A model generated the notes under the pieces. That model was given only the letters and a program-made list of their open reading frames with translations, had not been told where the DNA came from and ran no database searches. Shown one piece after another: positions 29,763 to 40,649 of a DNA stretch of 64,000 bases. The position numbers and the translations under genes were made by a program. This DNA comes from Setophaga petechia. Lineage: Eukaryota; Chordata; Aves; Passeriformes; Parulidae. The DNA lies in the NCBI GenBank assembly GCA_024362935.1, contig JANCRA010000168.1, positions 310,001 to 374,000 on the forward strand, given 5' to 3'. Each line of letters opens with the position of its first letter. The first letter of the stretch is position 1.

Positions 29763-30400
29763 TGTGAAAAATGCATGTATTTTACTGTGAAAAACGCCAA
29801 TCACTTGCTTTTGAAATTATTAAAAGTTTAATAGTAATAAAATAGTTATAAAAATAGTAATACAATTAGAGTCATTATAATTTGGACACTGTAAATCAGG
29901 ACAATATGAGACAATAAAAGCAAAGAGTTACGGATGTCCGGGTACCTTTTTCTGGGCATCAGGAGCCCGAAAAAGGACACCCGTTAACAAAGGATTAACC
30001 CTTAAAAACAGTGGCCTGTTGCATATTCATACACTTCATCCATGATGCATAAATTCCATTCAAACACAGGATTCTGTCTGGTCAGTGTCAACTTCTTCCT
30101 TCTAATCCTAACAGCGCCTTCAAGGCGGGAAGAAGTTAGTTTCTTCTGATAAGAAGGCAATAAATTCCCTTTCTCTGAAAGATTTAGGTGTCCTGTGGCT
30201 GCTATCTCGCTGCAAGACCTTTCTGTTAAACAAAGCATCCTACACAGCACAGTTTCTATTTTAACAATTTTTATAACCTAAAACTATATTTAACGCAGTA
30301 CTTAAGAGAATTAATACAGCATTACTTCTTAACACAGCACATATAATATTCATTTTAATATTTGCGAAAAGCCAATCATAAAATACATGCATTTTTCACA
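29763..30400 (-). repeat. Solo LTR of the A family (minus), with a mirrored end fragment
   Basis: 29786-30400 is the reverse complement of the A-family LTR (TGTGAAAAAC...TTTTTCACA). Just left of it, 29763-29784 repeats in + orientation the first 22 bases of the same LTR, so the ends face each other as a short palindrome. No internal region and no clear target duplication. Confidence 0.85.
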
Positions 30401-30708
30401 CCTAGCAAGGCCCAGTTTGGATGTGCAGCCCCCAGTTTGTCCAGTTTGCCTCTCCTTTGGCCCAGGCCGGGTTCCCCCCGCCCGCAGCGGCTGGGAGCAG
30501 CCGAGAGCCCCACGCTGCCCATCCCGACCTGTCCCTGCTCCATCGCTGCTCCTGCCCTGGGCTGCGGGAGCGGGGGAGGAGGAGGAGGGAAGGAGGAAGA
30601 GGCGGAGCGGCAGCAGGAAGCAGAGGCAGGAGAGGGGAGGATGAATCGCGGGGCTCCGGCGCTGCCTGAACTCACAGCACCCCGGGAGCATCGCCCCCCA
30701 TCCCGCAG
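30401..30708 (+). promoter_or_regulatory. CpG-rich promoter and 5' untranslated exon of zinc-finger gene 1
   Basis: GC- and CpG-rich block beginning CTAGCAAGGCCCAGTTTGG and ending in a splice donor CCGCAG/GTACCC after 30708. A close copy (43921-44374) stands at the same relative place before paralogue 2 and ends in the same way (GCGCAG/GTGAGC). Conserved GC-rich start plus donor suggests promoter and first exon. Long ORFs on both strands over 30350-31619 are composition artefacts. The solo LTR ends directly at its left edge. Confidence 0.6.
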
Positions 30709-31204
30709 GTACCCGGGCACGGGGAGCTCGGCCCAAAGATCCCGGGGGTGCCTCGGTTTGGGGTTTTTGGGGGGGATGTTTGGAGCTGTTGGGCTCCACA
30801 GCCGAGTCGCAGATGGCCCTCGGGGGGACATGGGGGGTCCCCGGGAGGTGTTTTTGGGGGGCCCCGGTGCGGGTGGCGGCAGAGCCCCGGCGGGTGGCGG
30901 GGGGATGCGGGTCCCGGTTGGGGTTCCCGACCGGGCCCTCCGAGCTCTGCCGGGGCCACGTGGGGACCGCGCGGGAGCGGCGGCACCGGCGGGGGGACAC
31001 CGGCTCTGGGGAGCCCCGGGAGAGCCGCGGCTTCCCCGAGTGGGAGCCCGAAGAGAGGAGAGCCCCAGAAGGGCAAAGCGGGGACCCCGAGAGGGGGGGA
31101 CCCCTGGGATTGCCGGGAGCCGGGAATGGGGGGTGCGGGGGCTGGAGGGGCGGCACGGCCGGGAAAGGGGTTCGGGGGTGCCGGTGCCGGCAGTGGCTGC
31201 TCCC

Positions 31205-33640
31205 AGGAGAAGCCCAGTCACGCCCAGTCATTCCCTATGATGATGCAATTTGCTCCCAGCAAGGTCCCAATTGCTCCCAGTTCCTGCCGCTTTCATCCTG
31301 TGTGTTCCCAGTTCTCCCAGTTACCCCAGTCACTCCCAGTATGATCCCAGACTCTCCCAGCAGGGCCCCAGTCACTCCCACTTGCCCCCAGCGTGCCCAG
31401 TTCCCCCAGCACGTTCCCAGTCACACCCAGTTTGGTCCCAGTCACCACCCATATGGTCTCAGACACTCCCAGTACATCCCAGTTGCCCTGAACATTCTGG
31501 CAGTCATTGCCAGGCACTTCCAGTTACCTCAGCATGGTTCACTTTCCCCAACTTTTATCCCAGTTGCTCCCAGTTCCTCTAATTATGTCCCCAGTTGGCT
31601 CCCAGCATGGGCCTGGTAGCTCCCAGTAACCCCCAGTCAGGGTCCAATCACACCCTCTCTACTTCCAGTATGATCACAGCCATTCCCAGTATGATCCCAG
31701 TCACTCCCAGTCTGATACCTGTGTCCCCAGTGTGATTCCAGTTTCTCCCTGTCAATGCCAGCAGGACCCCAGGAGCCTCCAGCATGATCCCAGTGTTTCC
31801 CTATCTCTCCCAGTTTGTCCCAGTCATTGCCACTTCCTCCCAGTTGCTTTCAGCACAATTCCAGTTGCTCACACCCACTCCAGTCAATCCCAGTGTGATT
31901 CCAGTCACTGTCACTGTGATCCCAGTCTAACCCAGCATGGACCCAGCTGCTCTCACTCTGATCCCAGTATGATCCCAGTTGCTCCGAGCATAGTTCCAGT
32001 TGTTTCCATTTCCTCCCATTATGATTCCAGTTAAATTGTCCCAAATTGTCCCAATCCTTCCCAGCAGCATCCCAGTCATGCCCAGTTGCCCCAAGGATGG
32101 CCTGAGTTGTCCCCAGCATGACCCCAGCTTTTCCCAGTATGGTTCCAGTCCCCCCAGTATGGTTACAGACACTCCCAGAATATCCCAGTTGTCCTAGTAT
32201 GATTCTAGTTACCTTGGAAGGATCCCAGTCTTTCCCAGTAACTCCCAGTTGCCACCAGCCTGATTGCAGTTTCTGTCTATTGCACAACATATGGTCCCAG
32301 TTGCCTTCTTAGTCCCCTCAACATAGTTCCAATACCTTCCAGCCAATCCCAATTGCTCCCAGTATATCCCCATTTTCCTCCCAACGCAGGCCCAGTAGCT
32401 CCCAGTAAGCCCCAGTCAGGTTCCATTCACACCCAGTGTAATCCCAGTATGAGTGTAGCCACTCTGATGCCAGTGCCCCCCAGTGTGATCCCAGTTGCTC
32501 CCAACATGGGCCCAGCTGTTCCCAGTGTGCTTCCATCACTCCCCTATGGTCACAGACACTCCCAGTATGGTCCCAGTTGAACCCAGTTGCCCCTGCTCTA
32601 GTCCCAGTCACTCCCCAGATGATCCCAGTCCCTCCCAGCATGGTCCCACTCATTCCCAGTTGCCCCCAGTGTGGTCCCAGTTCTCCCCAGCAGGGTCCCA
32701 GTTGTTCCCAGTGTGGTTCCTGTTCCCCCAGTATGGTTCCAGACACTCCCAGTATATCCCAGTTGCCCCCAGCATGTCTGTAGTCATTTCCAGGCACTGC
32801 CAGTGGCCCCAGTAAGGTGTTAGTTCTCCCAGTATGATCCCCCAGTCATGTCCAGTATATCCCAGTTGCCTCCAGCATGCATCCAGTCCTTCCCAGTTCC
32901 TCCAGTTTGCTTGCAGCATCATCCCAGTTTCCCTCAGCTGCTCCCAGTAGCCCAAAGTGTGATCCCAGTCGCTCCCTTGCAACCCCAATATGATCCCAGT
33001 GAGCTCCAGTTTGATCCCAGTCCCATGCCAACCCTCCCTGTGTGGTCCCAGTATAATCCCAGTTGCTTCCAATCTCTCCCAGTACGGTCCCAGCTGCCTC
33101 CAGCATGGTTCCAGTTGCTTCCTAGATCAGCCCAGTCAGTCCCAGTATGATGCCATTTGCTGCCAGCGTGCTCCCAGTTGCTCCCAGTCAGGCCCAGTAT
33201 GGGGGATGATGTGCAGGGTGTGTTCCCAGTCACTCTCAGATACTCCCAGTATTAGTCCAGTCCCTCCCAGTATGATCCAAATCTGAGCCCAGTGTGCTCC
33301 CAGTCCCTGCCAGTATGAACCAGTTGTGCTCCACATGGTTCCAGTTGCTTTCTTTCGCCCTCACTTTTGTTCCAGTCCCTCCCAGTATGTCCCAGTGTAG
33401 CCCAGTTCCCTCCAGTATGTTCCCAGTCACTCTCAGTTCCTTCCAGTATGATCCCATTTGCTCCCAAGCACTCCCAGTCAGCCTCAGTGTAGTGGCACTC
33501 ACTGCCAGTATGATCTTGTCACCCCCAGCATGCTCCCAGTCATTCCCAGTTGATTCCAGTTGCTCACAGCTGCTCCCAGTCACCCTCAACATAATCCCAG
33601 TCGCACCCAGTACGATCCCAGTCCAGCCCATTCCCTGGCA
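31205..33640. repeat. Degenerate (TCCCAGT)n minisatellite in intron 1 of zinc-finger gene 1
   Basis: About 2.4 kb in which CCCAGT recurs every 10-25 bases with variable filler such as ATGATC, TGCT and CACT. Related arrays are at 36640-37605, 43684-43850 and 46980-47290. The ORFs across it are repeat artefacts rich in W/G/T or S/P/Q. It starts 500 bp downstream of the exon 1 donor. Confidence 0.92.
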
Positions 33641-34131
33641 GTGCTGCCACTGCTGGGATCCCCCAGCCTTGTGTGCGTTCCCCCCTGGTGGATGTGCCGA
33701 GAGGACCAAAGGGGAGGGACCAGGGACGGGGAACTCCTGGGAGGCTTTTTCAGGGCTGAATCTTGGTGTTTGGGAGGTTTTTATGGACCCCAGGTGGCCA
33801 GTGACTTGTAGAGATGGACTTGGGCAGAGGGACCTTCAAACTCAGTGTGTGTTGGGAAAGATGAAACAGGCTTTCCTGTTCCATCAATATGATAAATATG
33901 ATTGTCTGGCAAAAGATTTTGAGAATACAAAAACTATAAGCAAGATTGAAATGAAAGCAAGCTTTGAGATACCTTTGTTACTGAACAAATGGAAAACAGT
34001 GGTGTGGCCCGACTGAACATAATCCCCTTTTTATGAAACAATTCCCTCTGCTTGCAGACAGGTCCAAGGGTCAGAGCAGACCCTAGTAGCTCAGCAGAAG
34101 GGGTCCAAAGAGGAGTTTTTAGGGTTTAAAA
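33641..34131 (+). other. Intronic segment, partly duplicate of the region before paralogue 2
   Basis: 33650-33715 (CCCCCAGCCTTGTGTGCG... to GATGTGCCGAGAGG) matches 43839-43886. The remainder to 34131 is AT-rich with no recognised gene; its end next to an LTR suggests it may be ERV internal sequence. Confidence 0.45.
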
Positions 34132-34480
34132 TGTAACACAGTATGGTGATGTAATGATTCTTACAGACTGTATGTAAATGCTATAGGATTTGTATCTTGT
34201 ACTAGACTGGTTAGTGAGAAATAGAATATTCAACACAGAAAGAAGATTTATTGTATTTTAACGGGAACCTTACTCTCTTATGCTCTTCCCCTCTTACTCT
34301 CTTATCCTCTCCTCCTCTCTACCCCTCTTTTCTCTCGGGCCTGCTCCAAGCTGTGGCTGGCAGCTCCCAGCAGGGCCCTGCACCCAGGCCCTTTGCAATA
34401 AACTGCAAGTTCCACGACCTGGCTGCAGAAATCTCTCATCTCCGTCCATCCCGACTGTCCTACCCCCTGACGCTCCTACA
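34132..34480 (+). repeat. LTR next to the coding exon of zinc-finger gene 1
   Basis: Begins TGTAACACAG and ends GCTCCTACA, with a pyrimidine-rich CTCTTACTCTC zone and AATAAA at 34397-34402 placed as in an LTR R region. Plus orientation, same as the gene. It stops 32 bp before the splice acceptor of the ATG exon. No second LTR or target duplication found. Confidence 0.65.
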
Positions 34481-34556
34481 AACGTGCTCATCCCTTGTTT
34501 TCCCCAAACCAGGATTTCCCATTGCCAACCCCTGGGAGGCTGTGAGGAAGAGGAAG

Positions 34557-35654
34557 ATGCCCCGGGACACTGAGGCAGGTGAGGAGAAAGTCAGTGCCCC
34601 TTTCCCCTCTGTGCTGCTCCATCTCCCAGCCCAGCACGGCCCCGCCTGCAGCACAGCCCTGGGGGGATCTCCTTGCCCTTGCCTGTGGCACGGAGGCAAA
34701 TCCCATCCTGTCCTTGTCCTTCCTCGCCCAGAGCAGGAGCTGAGCATGGAGAGCAGGGAGGACAAATGCCCGCGGCAGAACCTGGTGGAAGAGGCCGTTT
34801 GGAGCGGCTCCACGGCGCAGGAAGCCACCGGGGAGGAAAAGGCCCGGAGATGCCGCACGAGGAGGGGCTGCAAACGCAGCTGGCAGGGATGTGAGGGGGA
34901 AGGAGCCAGCCTGGGCCGGGAAGGTGGCCGGAGATGGAGCCAGAGCTCGGAGCTGGTGCTCCATGAGCAGGGTCATGATGGGGAGAAGCCCCACACGTGC
35001 GGGGAATGTGGGAAGAGCTTCAGGTGGAGCTCTAAGCCGATCATGCACCAGAGGAGCCACACTGGGGAATGGCCCTACGAGTGTGATCAGTGCAGGAAGA
35101 GGTTTCAGACCAGCTCTGATCTTCTCAAGCACCAGCGCACGCACACAGAGGAGAGGCCCTTCCGCTGGCCCGACTGTGGGCAGGGATTCAGGCAGAACGC
35201 CCATCTTGTCACGCACCGACGCATCCATACTGGGGAGAGGCCCCACGAGTGTGAGGAATGTGGGAACAGCTTCAGCGACCCCTCCAGCCTGATCAGGCAC
35301 CAGAGGACCCACACTGGGGAACGGCCCTATGAGTGTGGGGAGTGTGGGAAGAGCTTCAGCCACAGCTCCAACCTGATCATCCACCAAAAGATCCACACAG
35401 GGGAGAAGCCCTACGAGTGTTTCAAGTGTGGGAAGGGGTTTCAGACCAGGTCCCATCTCCTCCAGCACTATCGGATTCACAGAGAGGAGAGGCCCTTCCA
35501 ATGCCCCAACTGCGGGAAGGGATTCAAGCACAACTCCCACCTCATCACCCATCGGCGCATCCACACTGGGGAGAGGCCCTACGAGTGTCCCCAGTGTGGG
35601 AAGAGCTTCTCCAGCAGCTCTAACTTGACCCGACACCAACGGAGGCACCGGTAA
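34557..35654 (+). CDS. C2H2 zinc-finger protein gene 1 (two coding exons)
   Basis: Predicted nuclear DNA-binding protein of the songbird-expanded C2H2 family. Exon 34513-34578 follows an acceptor (CCAAACCAG) and carries ATG at 34557 (MPRDTEA); the donor is GCAG/GTGAGG. The final exon begins at 34732 after CTCGCCCAG. The join keeps frame and gives 314 codons. The N-terminal part ([18 protein letters not shown]...[13 protein letters not shown]) is the family's basic linker, then eight fingers at 84-base spacing (34982-35654) with [12 protein letters not shown] linkers. Finger 3 reads FRWPDC, losing its first cysteine. No KRAB, SCAN or BTB domain is seen. The TAA stop is shared with the other copies. 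Confidence 0.82.
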   Translation: MPRDTEAGEEKVSAPFPSVLLHLPAQHGPACSTALGGSPCPCLWHGGKSHPVLVLPRPEQELSMESREDKCPRQNLVEEAVWSGSTAQEATGEEKARRCRTRRGCKRSWQGCEGEGASLGREGGRRWSQSSELVLHEQGHDGEKPHTCGECGKSFRWSSKPIMHQRSHTGEWPYECDQCRKRFQTSSDLLKHQRTHTEERPFRWPDCGQGFRQNAHLVTHRRIHTGERPHECEECGNSFSDPSSLIRHQRTHTGERPYECGECGKSFSHSSNLIIHQKIHTGEKPYECFKCGKGFQTRSHLLQHYRIHREERPFQCPNCGKGFKHNSHLITHRRIHTGERPYECPQCGKSFSSSSNLTRHQRRHR

Positions 35655-36640
35655 GGGAAGCCCTGCGAGTGCCCCGAGTGCGGGAAGAGCTTCGTGCGCT
35701 GCTCCAGCTCCATCCCCCACTGGAGGAGGCACTTTGGGCACAGCCCTGGTCACTCACATTCCCTGTGATCCATGTTGGGAACACACCTGGCTGCTTCAAC
35801 TTTTAGTTTCACCCTAATTTTTTTCTGATTCATCTTCATTTATTGAAGGCAGCCAAAACACAGTTAAATGAATGAAATGGATCCAAGATGTCTAAAGTCC
35901 CACCATTTTAGACGTTTTTTTGGGGGAATTGATGGTTTGGGGACAATATTCTGGGGATTTGTGGGTTCTGGCGGGATTTTGAGCAGCGTTCTCCATCTCT
36001 TTGCACTGCAAAAGCCAACAGGGTCACCTCAAAACAACTTAATCCCACTGAAAACAACTGAATTTTTATTCCTACAGGCTCAATCCTACCTCAGAATGGC
36101 TTATTGCCACCTCAAAAAAATGCAATCCCTTGCCAAACTCACTTGATTTGACAGCCACCAGAGTGAGATGGGATTGGAAGGAGATTGAGAGAAGTGGGAT
36201 CCAAATTTGGAGTGGTGGGATAGGGATTGTGTGGGACTGGGTGGATGGGATGTATTTGGTAGTCAATAAAACTTTGAGAGTTACTGATTTCTGTCCCATT
36301 CTGTTTCAGTCTGTTGCAGTTCTGTTTGCAGAGTGCCACCTTCTCAGCTGATTGTGTTTGTGTCCTCCTTTCTCTCCTGCCTCTCTTTGCCTGCTCTGTT
36401 TCTCTCTCAGTGTCTCCCTTGAGCCAGGGCAGCTGCCACCAAAGACCCTGCCCTGATTTAATTCCCAGTGCAGGAGCTACAACAGCCATGGGTAAAGTTC
36501 TGAAGGCTGGCAGTGAAATGTCACTGTAGGATCTTGCTCCACTTGGCTTTCGGCCCCTTCTTAAGAGCTTTGCCTTCAAGGGCAGGAACATCTCTTCCTG
36601 GCTGGAACTGGAATTCCAGAGCCTTGGAGTATGTGCTGTG
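35655..36640 (+). other. 3' UTR and downstream duplicated unit of zinc-finger gene 1
   Basis: After the stop, the frame still encodes a further finger-like segment (CECPECGKSFVRCSSS), also seen behind the stops of the other copies. A polyadenylation signal AATAAA lies near 36267. Sequence at 36100-36310 and 36570-36640 is duplicated at 45590-45800 and 46355-46430, and inverted at 47860-48090. Confidence 0.7.
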
Positions 36641-37605
36641 CATGACCATACAGACTGGGATCATGTGGACTGGGATTGTGTGGCTTGGGCTTGTACAGTC
36701 TGGGATCACGTGGACCAGGATTTCACATGCTGGGCCCATAGGGATTAGGAGCAGAGACTGGGATCATCCAAACTGGACCATATGGACCGGGATGGCTGCA
36801 CTGGATCAATGTGAACCGAGGGGGTCCCGCCCTGCCCAGGGGTCCCTCCCCATCCTGCCCAGGGGCACAGCCAAAGCTCTCTGGAATGAACACAGAGGTC
36901 CAGGAGGGATCCCAGTGCCAATCCCAGAGTGCCAGTCCCAGAGTGATCCTAGCGCTGATCCCGGTCCTCGTGCCAGCCTCAGTCTCCATCTCAGTCCCAG
37001 AGCCCTCCCAGTGCTGATTCTGGTTCTCATGTCGATCTCAATCCCAGAGTGGTGCCAGTCCCAGTCCCAGTCTCAGTCCCGGAGCGGTGCCATTCTCGGT
37101 GCCAGTGCTGGTGCTGGATTCAGTGCTGGTCTCAGTCTCGGTCTCAGAGCGGTTCTGGACCCAGTGCTGCTCCTGGTGCCGCTCTTGGTCCCAGAGTGCT
37201 CCCAGTGCCAATCTCAGTCTCGGTCCCGGTCCCAGGGCGCTGCCAGTCTCGGTGCTGGTTCCGGTGACGCTCTCGGTCTCAGTCCTGGAGGGCTCCCGGT
37301 CCCGGTCCCGGTCCCAGAGCAGTCCCGCTGCGGGTGCCGGGTTCCAGTCTCGGTCCTGATCCCAGTCCTGGAGCGCTGCCGGTGCCAGTCCCAGTTCCAA
37401 AGCGCTCCTGGTGCCGGTCCCAGTGTCAGGCTTGGTCCCAGTCTTGGTCCCAGTGCCAGTTCTGGCGCTGGTTCTGGTCTGGGTCTCGGTCCCAGTCCCG
37501 GTGCCGGTCCTGTAGTGCTGCCAATCCCAGTTCCAGTGTCGGTCTCAGTCTTGCTGCTGGTGCTGGTTCTGCTGCTGGGTTTGGTCTCAGTCCCAGAGAA
37601 TTTAG
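36640..37605. repeat. Degenerate GTCCCAGT/GGTGCCAGT minisatellite
   Basis: Begins with TGGGATCATGTGGACTGGGAT-type units (36655-36800), then becomes dense in CCCAGTCTCAGT/CGGTGCCAGT units. A 370-codon ORF (36513-37625) across it is a repeat artefact. Similar to 31205-33640. Confidence 0.9.
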
Positions 37606-37960
37606 GCCCATTTGGGCGATTTTAGACAAAACTGGGCAGGTTTAGGGTGGGGTTCAGGTCCCTTGCAGTGATTTCAAGCCTTTTAGGGTGGATTTTAGGC
37701 CCCTTTGGCTGATTTTAGGCCAAATCTGGTGGGTTTTAGGGTGGATTTTTGATTTCATTTGGATCATATAAGCTCATTTGTGTGGAGTTTGGGCGCCTGT
37801 TTGGGTGATTTTAGGAAATCCGGGCAGGTTTAGGGTGGATTTTAAAAGCCTTTGGCTGATTTTAAGCGTGTATGGGTGGATTTTAAGCCTCTCTGGGTAA
37901 TTTTAGGTTGAACCAAGCCTTTTAACAGTGATTTTAGGTCCCTTTGTGTTATAGATGGCT
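37606..37960. repeat. Tandem repeat with units of TTTTAGGGTGGATTTTAGG
   Basis: About 350 bp of degenerate 20-50 bp units built on GATTTTAGGCC and GGGTGGATTTTAG. Non-coding. Confidence 0.8.
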
Positions 37961-37976
37961 AATGAGATGATTGGCT

Positions 37977-38145
37977 CTCACAATTAAGGGATGAATACTG
38001 TGTGAATATTAAGAGAAGCTTCATTGATGTGTGATTATGTTATTGCAGTCTGTTGTTTAGATGTCCTCTGTTCTCCCCACAGTCCCCTTTCCCCCCTATT
38101 GTTACATCAGACAGCCCGAGCCATCCAGGACAGGTGGAAAGGTGG
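37977..38145 (+). repeat. Partial LTR, same family as 62265-62658
   Basis: CACAATTAAGGGATGAATA and TATTAAGAGAAG match, in the opposite orientation, the start of the LTR at 62265-62658; the following pyrimidine-rich part also aligns loosely. Truncated at 38145 where another LTR begins. Confidence 0.6.
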
Positions 38146-38786
38146 TGTCCTGATTTAGGGCAAATTTGGTAGAGAATGTCCAAAGGGGCCTCTCCAGAAA
38201 GCAAACCCACACAGCCCCTCCCCTCAACCGGGTTGGGATGCATTCCTTGAAGAGAAGTGGAAAGAACCTGTTTATTTAACAGGCACAGCACCCCCAGCAC
38301 CCAAAATGAACAATACCAGGTGACAACACTCTTTCACTGCTCTGACAAAGATGACAAATTCAGAAAGTCTCTCTGGGGGTGGCCGCTCTGTTATCGGTCC
38401 CTGCGGCGCTGGGGCAGCTGCTGCAGCCACAAGGTGCAAACTCTCGGTGTTCCCAGGTCCCAGTCCAGAGTAGGTTCAAGTGGGTCCAAAAAAGGGAAAG
38501 GAGTAGCAGTCCAGGAAGAAATCTGGACTGTTTAGCTAAACTAACTAATGAGCAGAGGCAATAGCAAAGCAGGAGCAAGAGCAGAGCAAAACACCAAGCA
38601 AAAAGCAAAAGCAACTCCATGTACTGCCCCGTCTGTGTGTCCCACCAGCCATGGGGGAGCGGCTGATAAGAAACCAAAACAAAACTTCCACTCTTCATAG
38701 CCAGTCTCAAAGGCACAGAACATGATATCCAGCATAAACAGAGCACATGAATGGGGACACAAGCACCATAACGTCACCCTAGGACA
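38146..38786 (-). repeat. Solo LTR G (minus)
   Basis: 641 bp bounded by TGTCCTGATT and CCTAGGACA, a terminal inverted repeat. TTTATT near 38270 is a reverse polyadenylation signal, giving the minus orientation. No internal region. It abuts the truncated 3' LTR of provirus E, so it probably inserted into or recombined with it; no target duplication seen. Confidence 0.75.
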
Positions 38787-39326
38787 AGCTGTCAGCTCCA
38801 GCTGCAGGCAGGCCTGGAGACCCTTTGGTTTTGGTTACAATGCATTCTATACTTTTCTTTGCTGAGCATCTTAATACAGTAGAACCAATCTATACCCTTA
38901 CTTTTACCTATAGCCTATCAAAACTCCTATAATTACCATATTGATGTTACTATTCTCCAATCACTAAAAGTACATTACAGTTTAAGCTAGAAGTTGTTTT
39001 TCAGTTTTCTTGCAGTGGAAAATTCTGAGACTTTTTTTCTACTTGCAACTTTGCTGCCTTGTTTACCTGTGCTATCTTTTTGCTTGGTAAAAACATCTTC
39101 TTATTTGGGGTGGGTTTATCCTTTGCTCTAAGCCATAAAACCCCCTTCTAACTAACACAGTCTTTGCCTCCTTGGTTAGCCAGTAAGACTGGCTCAGCAA
39201 TTCTTTTCTTCTAGATCAAAACTTGCTTCCATCTCGATTCCTTCATCAGACTCCACATTTAAAAATCTTTCTGTTAAGCATACATATCTGTGAGACTTTC
39301 TTGTCAAACTTTCATCCTTCCCAACA
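38787..39326 (-). repeat. 3' LTR of provirus E (truncated)
   Basis: Matches about 43144-43682, from AGCTGTCAGCTCCAG to CCTTCCCAACA. The part that carries the polyadenylation signal in the other copy is missing, replaced by solo LTR G. Confidence 0.8.
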
Positions 39327-40560
39327 TCTCCCCCATTCTGATGAACAAAAAAGATGCTGGAAACTGTCTTATTCATCATTCTCTGCACACATTGAAGTGC
39401 ACAGGGTACCACTACCATAATTCCAATTATCACCACTAACACAATCAAGCCTCACTTACAAAGTTCCTTCAGCCAAGTTGCAACGCTCCAACCATCAAAC
39501 TGTCTTACCAAGATGGATCATCTGTTGTAATTTGGTCAGCTAAATCTTTTAAGTTTTGCAGCTGTTTATGAATTGAAGAATGATCAGACAAATTCATACA
39601 ACACAATCCTTCAAATCTTCACAGCCATGCCCATGTGCTAGTAAAAGAAAGTCAAGAGCAGCTCTGTTTTGTAAAGTGGCATGTCTGACTGCCTCTTCAT
39701 CTGTCAGCAAACCACTAATTATGGTAGAGGTGGCATTTACTTCTTTACTGACCCAACACCCTAATTTGTTTAACTGTTTCAATGTCATTGTAGAACTTAG
39801 CTGAGGCAAAAAAATGCTTGTAACAATTGATTTTCCAGAGTTCCAGGGGTGAAACTCACTATCGCAGTTGCTGTCATCATGATGCCCTAAGGAAGATCTT
39901 ATTTTTCTATTTTTCTTTTTGATTGCTTTTTTGACACTGGGAGCAATTATTGTAAGTTGTTCCAGTGCACAAGGACCACCATCTATTTTTGAGGGAATAC
40001 CTTGCCAAGCCCTGTCTCCACAGATGAGCCAAATTCCTTTAGGAAATCAAATTGGAAGTTTGTTAAACAATCTGTATGAGGTTCATCATATCTAAGAAGC
40101 TTAGTTTGATTACACGAAGAAGTCATATTGCTATAAACTGGATGATAAGGAGTAACATTTAAATGTGGCCCATTTCTTCCTACAAAATGAAACAAATAAC
40201 ATGTGTCCATAGTTAGTGAGCCTAAAATTTCTAATTCTTGAAGGTCAGATTTATCAACTTTAAAATTATCAATATAAGTTTGGTGTCTCGGGCTGGGAGT
40301 TGGGGAAATGTGATGATCATCATATGGCCAATATTTCTCAAAAGAAACATTATCAAAACCCTCTGGGAAAGGAACTCCAACTAAACAAGTTGAAAAAGGT
40401 TTATCAGGGCTAGTGTTAGATAAGCAAATGGTGTCAGAGCCTGCGGACTTGGCTAAAGAAACCCAAACATTTGGTTTTGGTTGAGTTACAGGTAAAGCTT
40501 CACTGCAAAGATAAAACTAAAAAGTTAAAAACAGCATGCACCAGTGCCACTAATAATACA
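39327..40560 (-). pseudogene. env remnant of provirus E, alpharetrovirus-like
   Basis: Minus frames include an SU piece (39983-40210, with CNQTKLLRYDEPH) and a TM piece (39594-39809) bearing LQNRAALDFLLLAHGHGC, the helix and first cysteine of an alpharetrovirus-like TM; the following cysteine pair is lost (CEDLKDCVV, then stop). The membrane span and cytoplasmic part are in a separate frame (39194-39448, IVLVVIIGIMVVV). Frameshifts and stops throughout. Confidence 0.75.
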
Positions 40561-40649
40561 ACTCCATTCTTTTCTTGATCCATTTCTGGCAGACAGTTTT
40601 CTCTGGGTGGTTCTGTGTAGTTCACGTTTGGGTGCCCGTCTCTCGGCTC

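Noticed and set aside
30350..31619. Long ORFs on both strands (up to 293 codons) over the CpG-rich region
   Set aside because: Open on both strands at once, Pro/Gly/Arg/Ala biased, no domain, and not kept open in the duplicate at 43900-44400. They reflect few AT-rich stop codons.
31205..33640. Possible CRISPR array
   Set aside because: Units vary in length and sequence, spacers are not unique, and the genome is vertebrate.
34488..35753. 421-codon minus-strand ORF opposite zinc-finger gene 1
   Set aside because: Antisense shadow of the finger repeats; periodic composition and no independent signal.
36513..37625. 370-codon ORF rich in Ser/Gln/Pro/Val
   Set aside because: It lies wholly in a degenerate minisatellite; the apparent protein repeats follow the DNA repeat.
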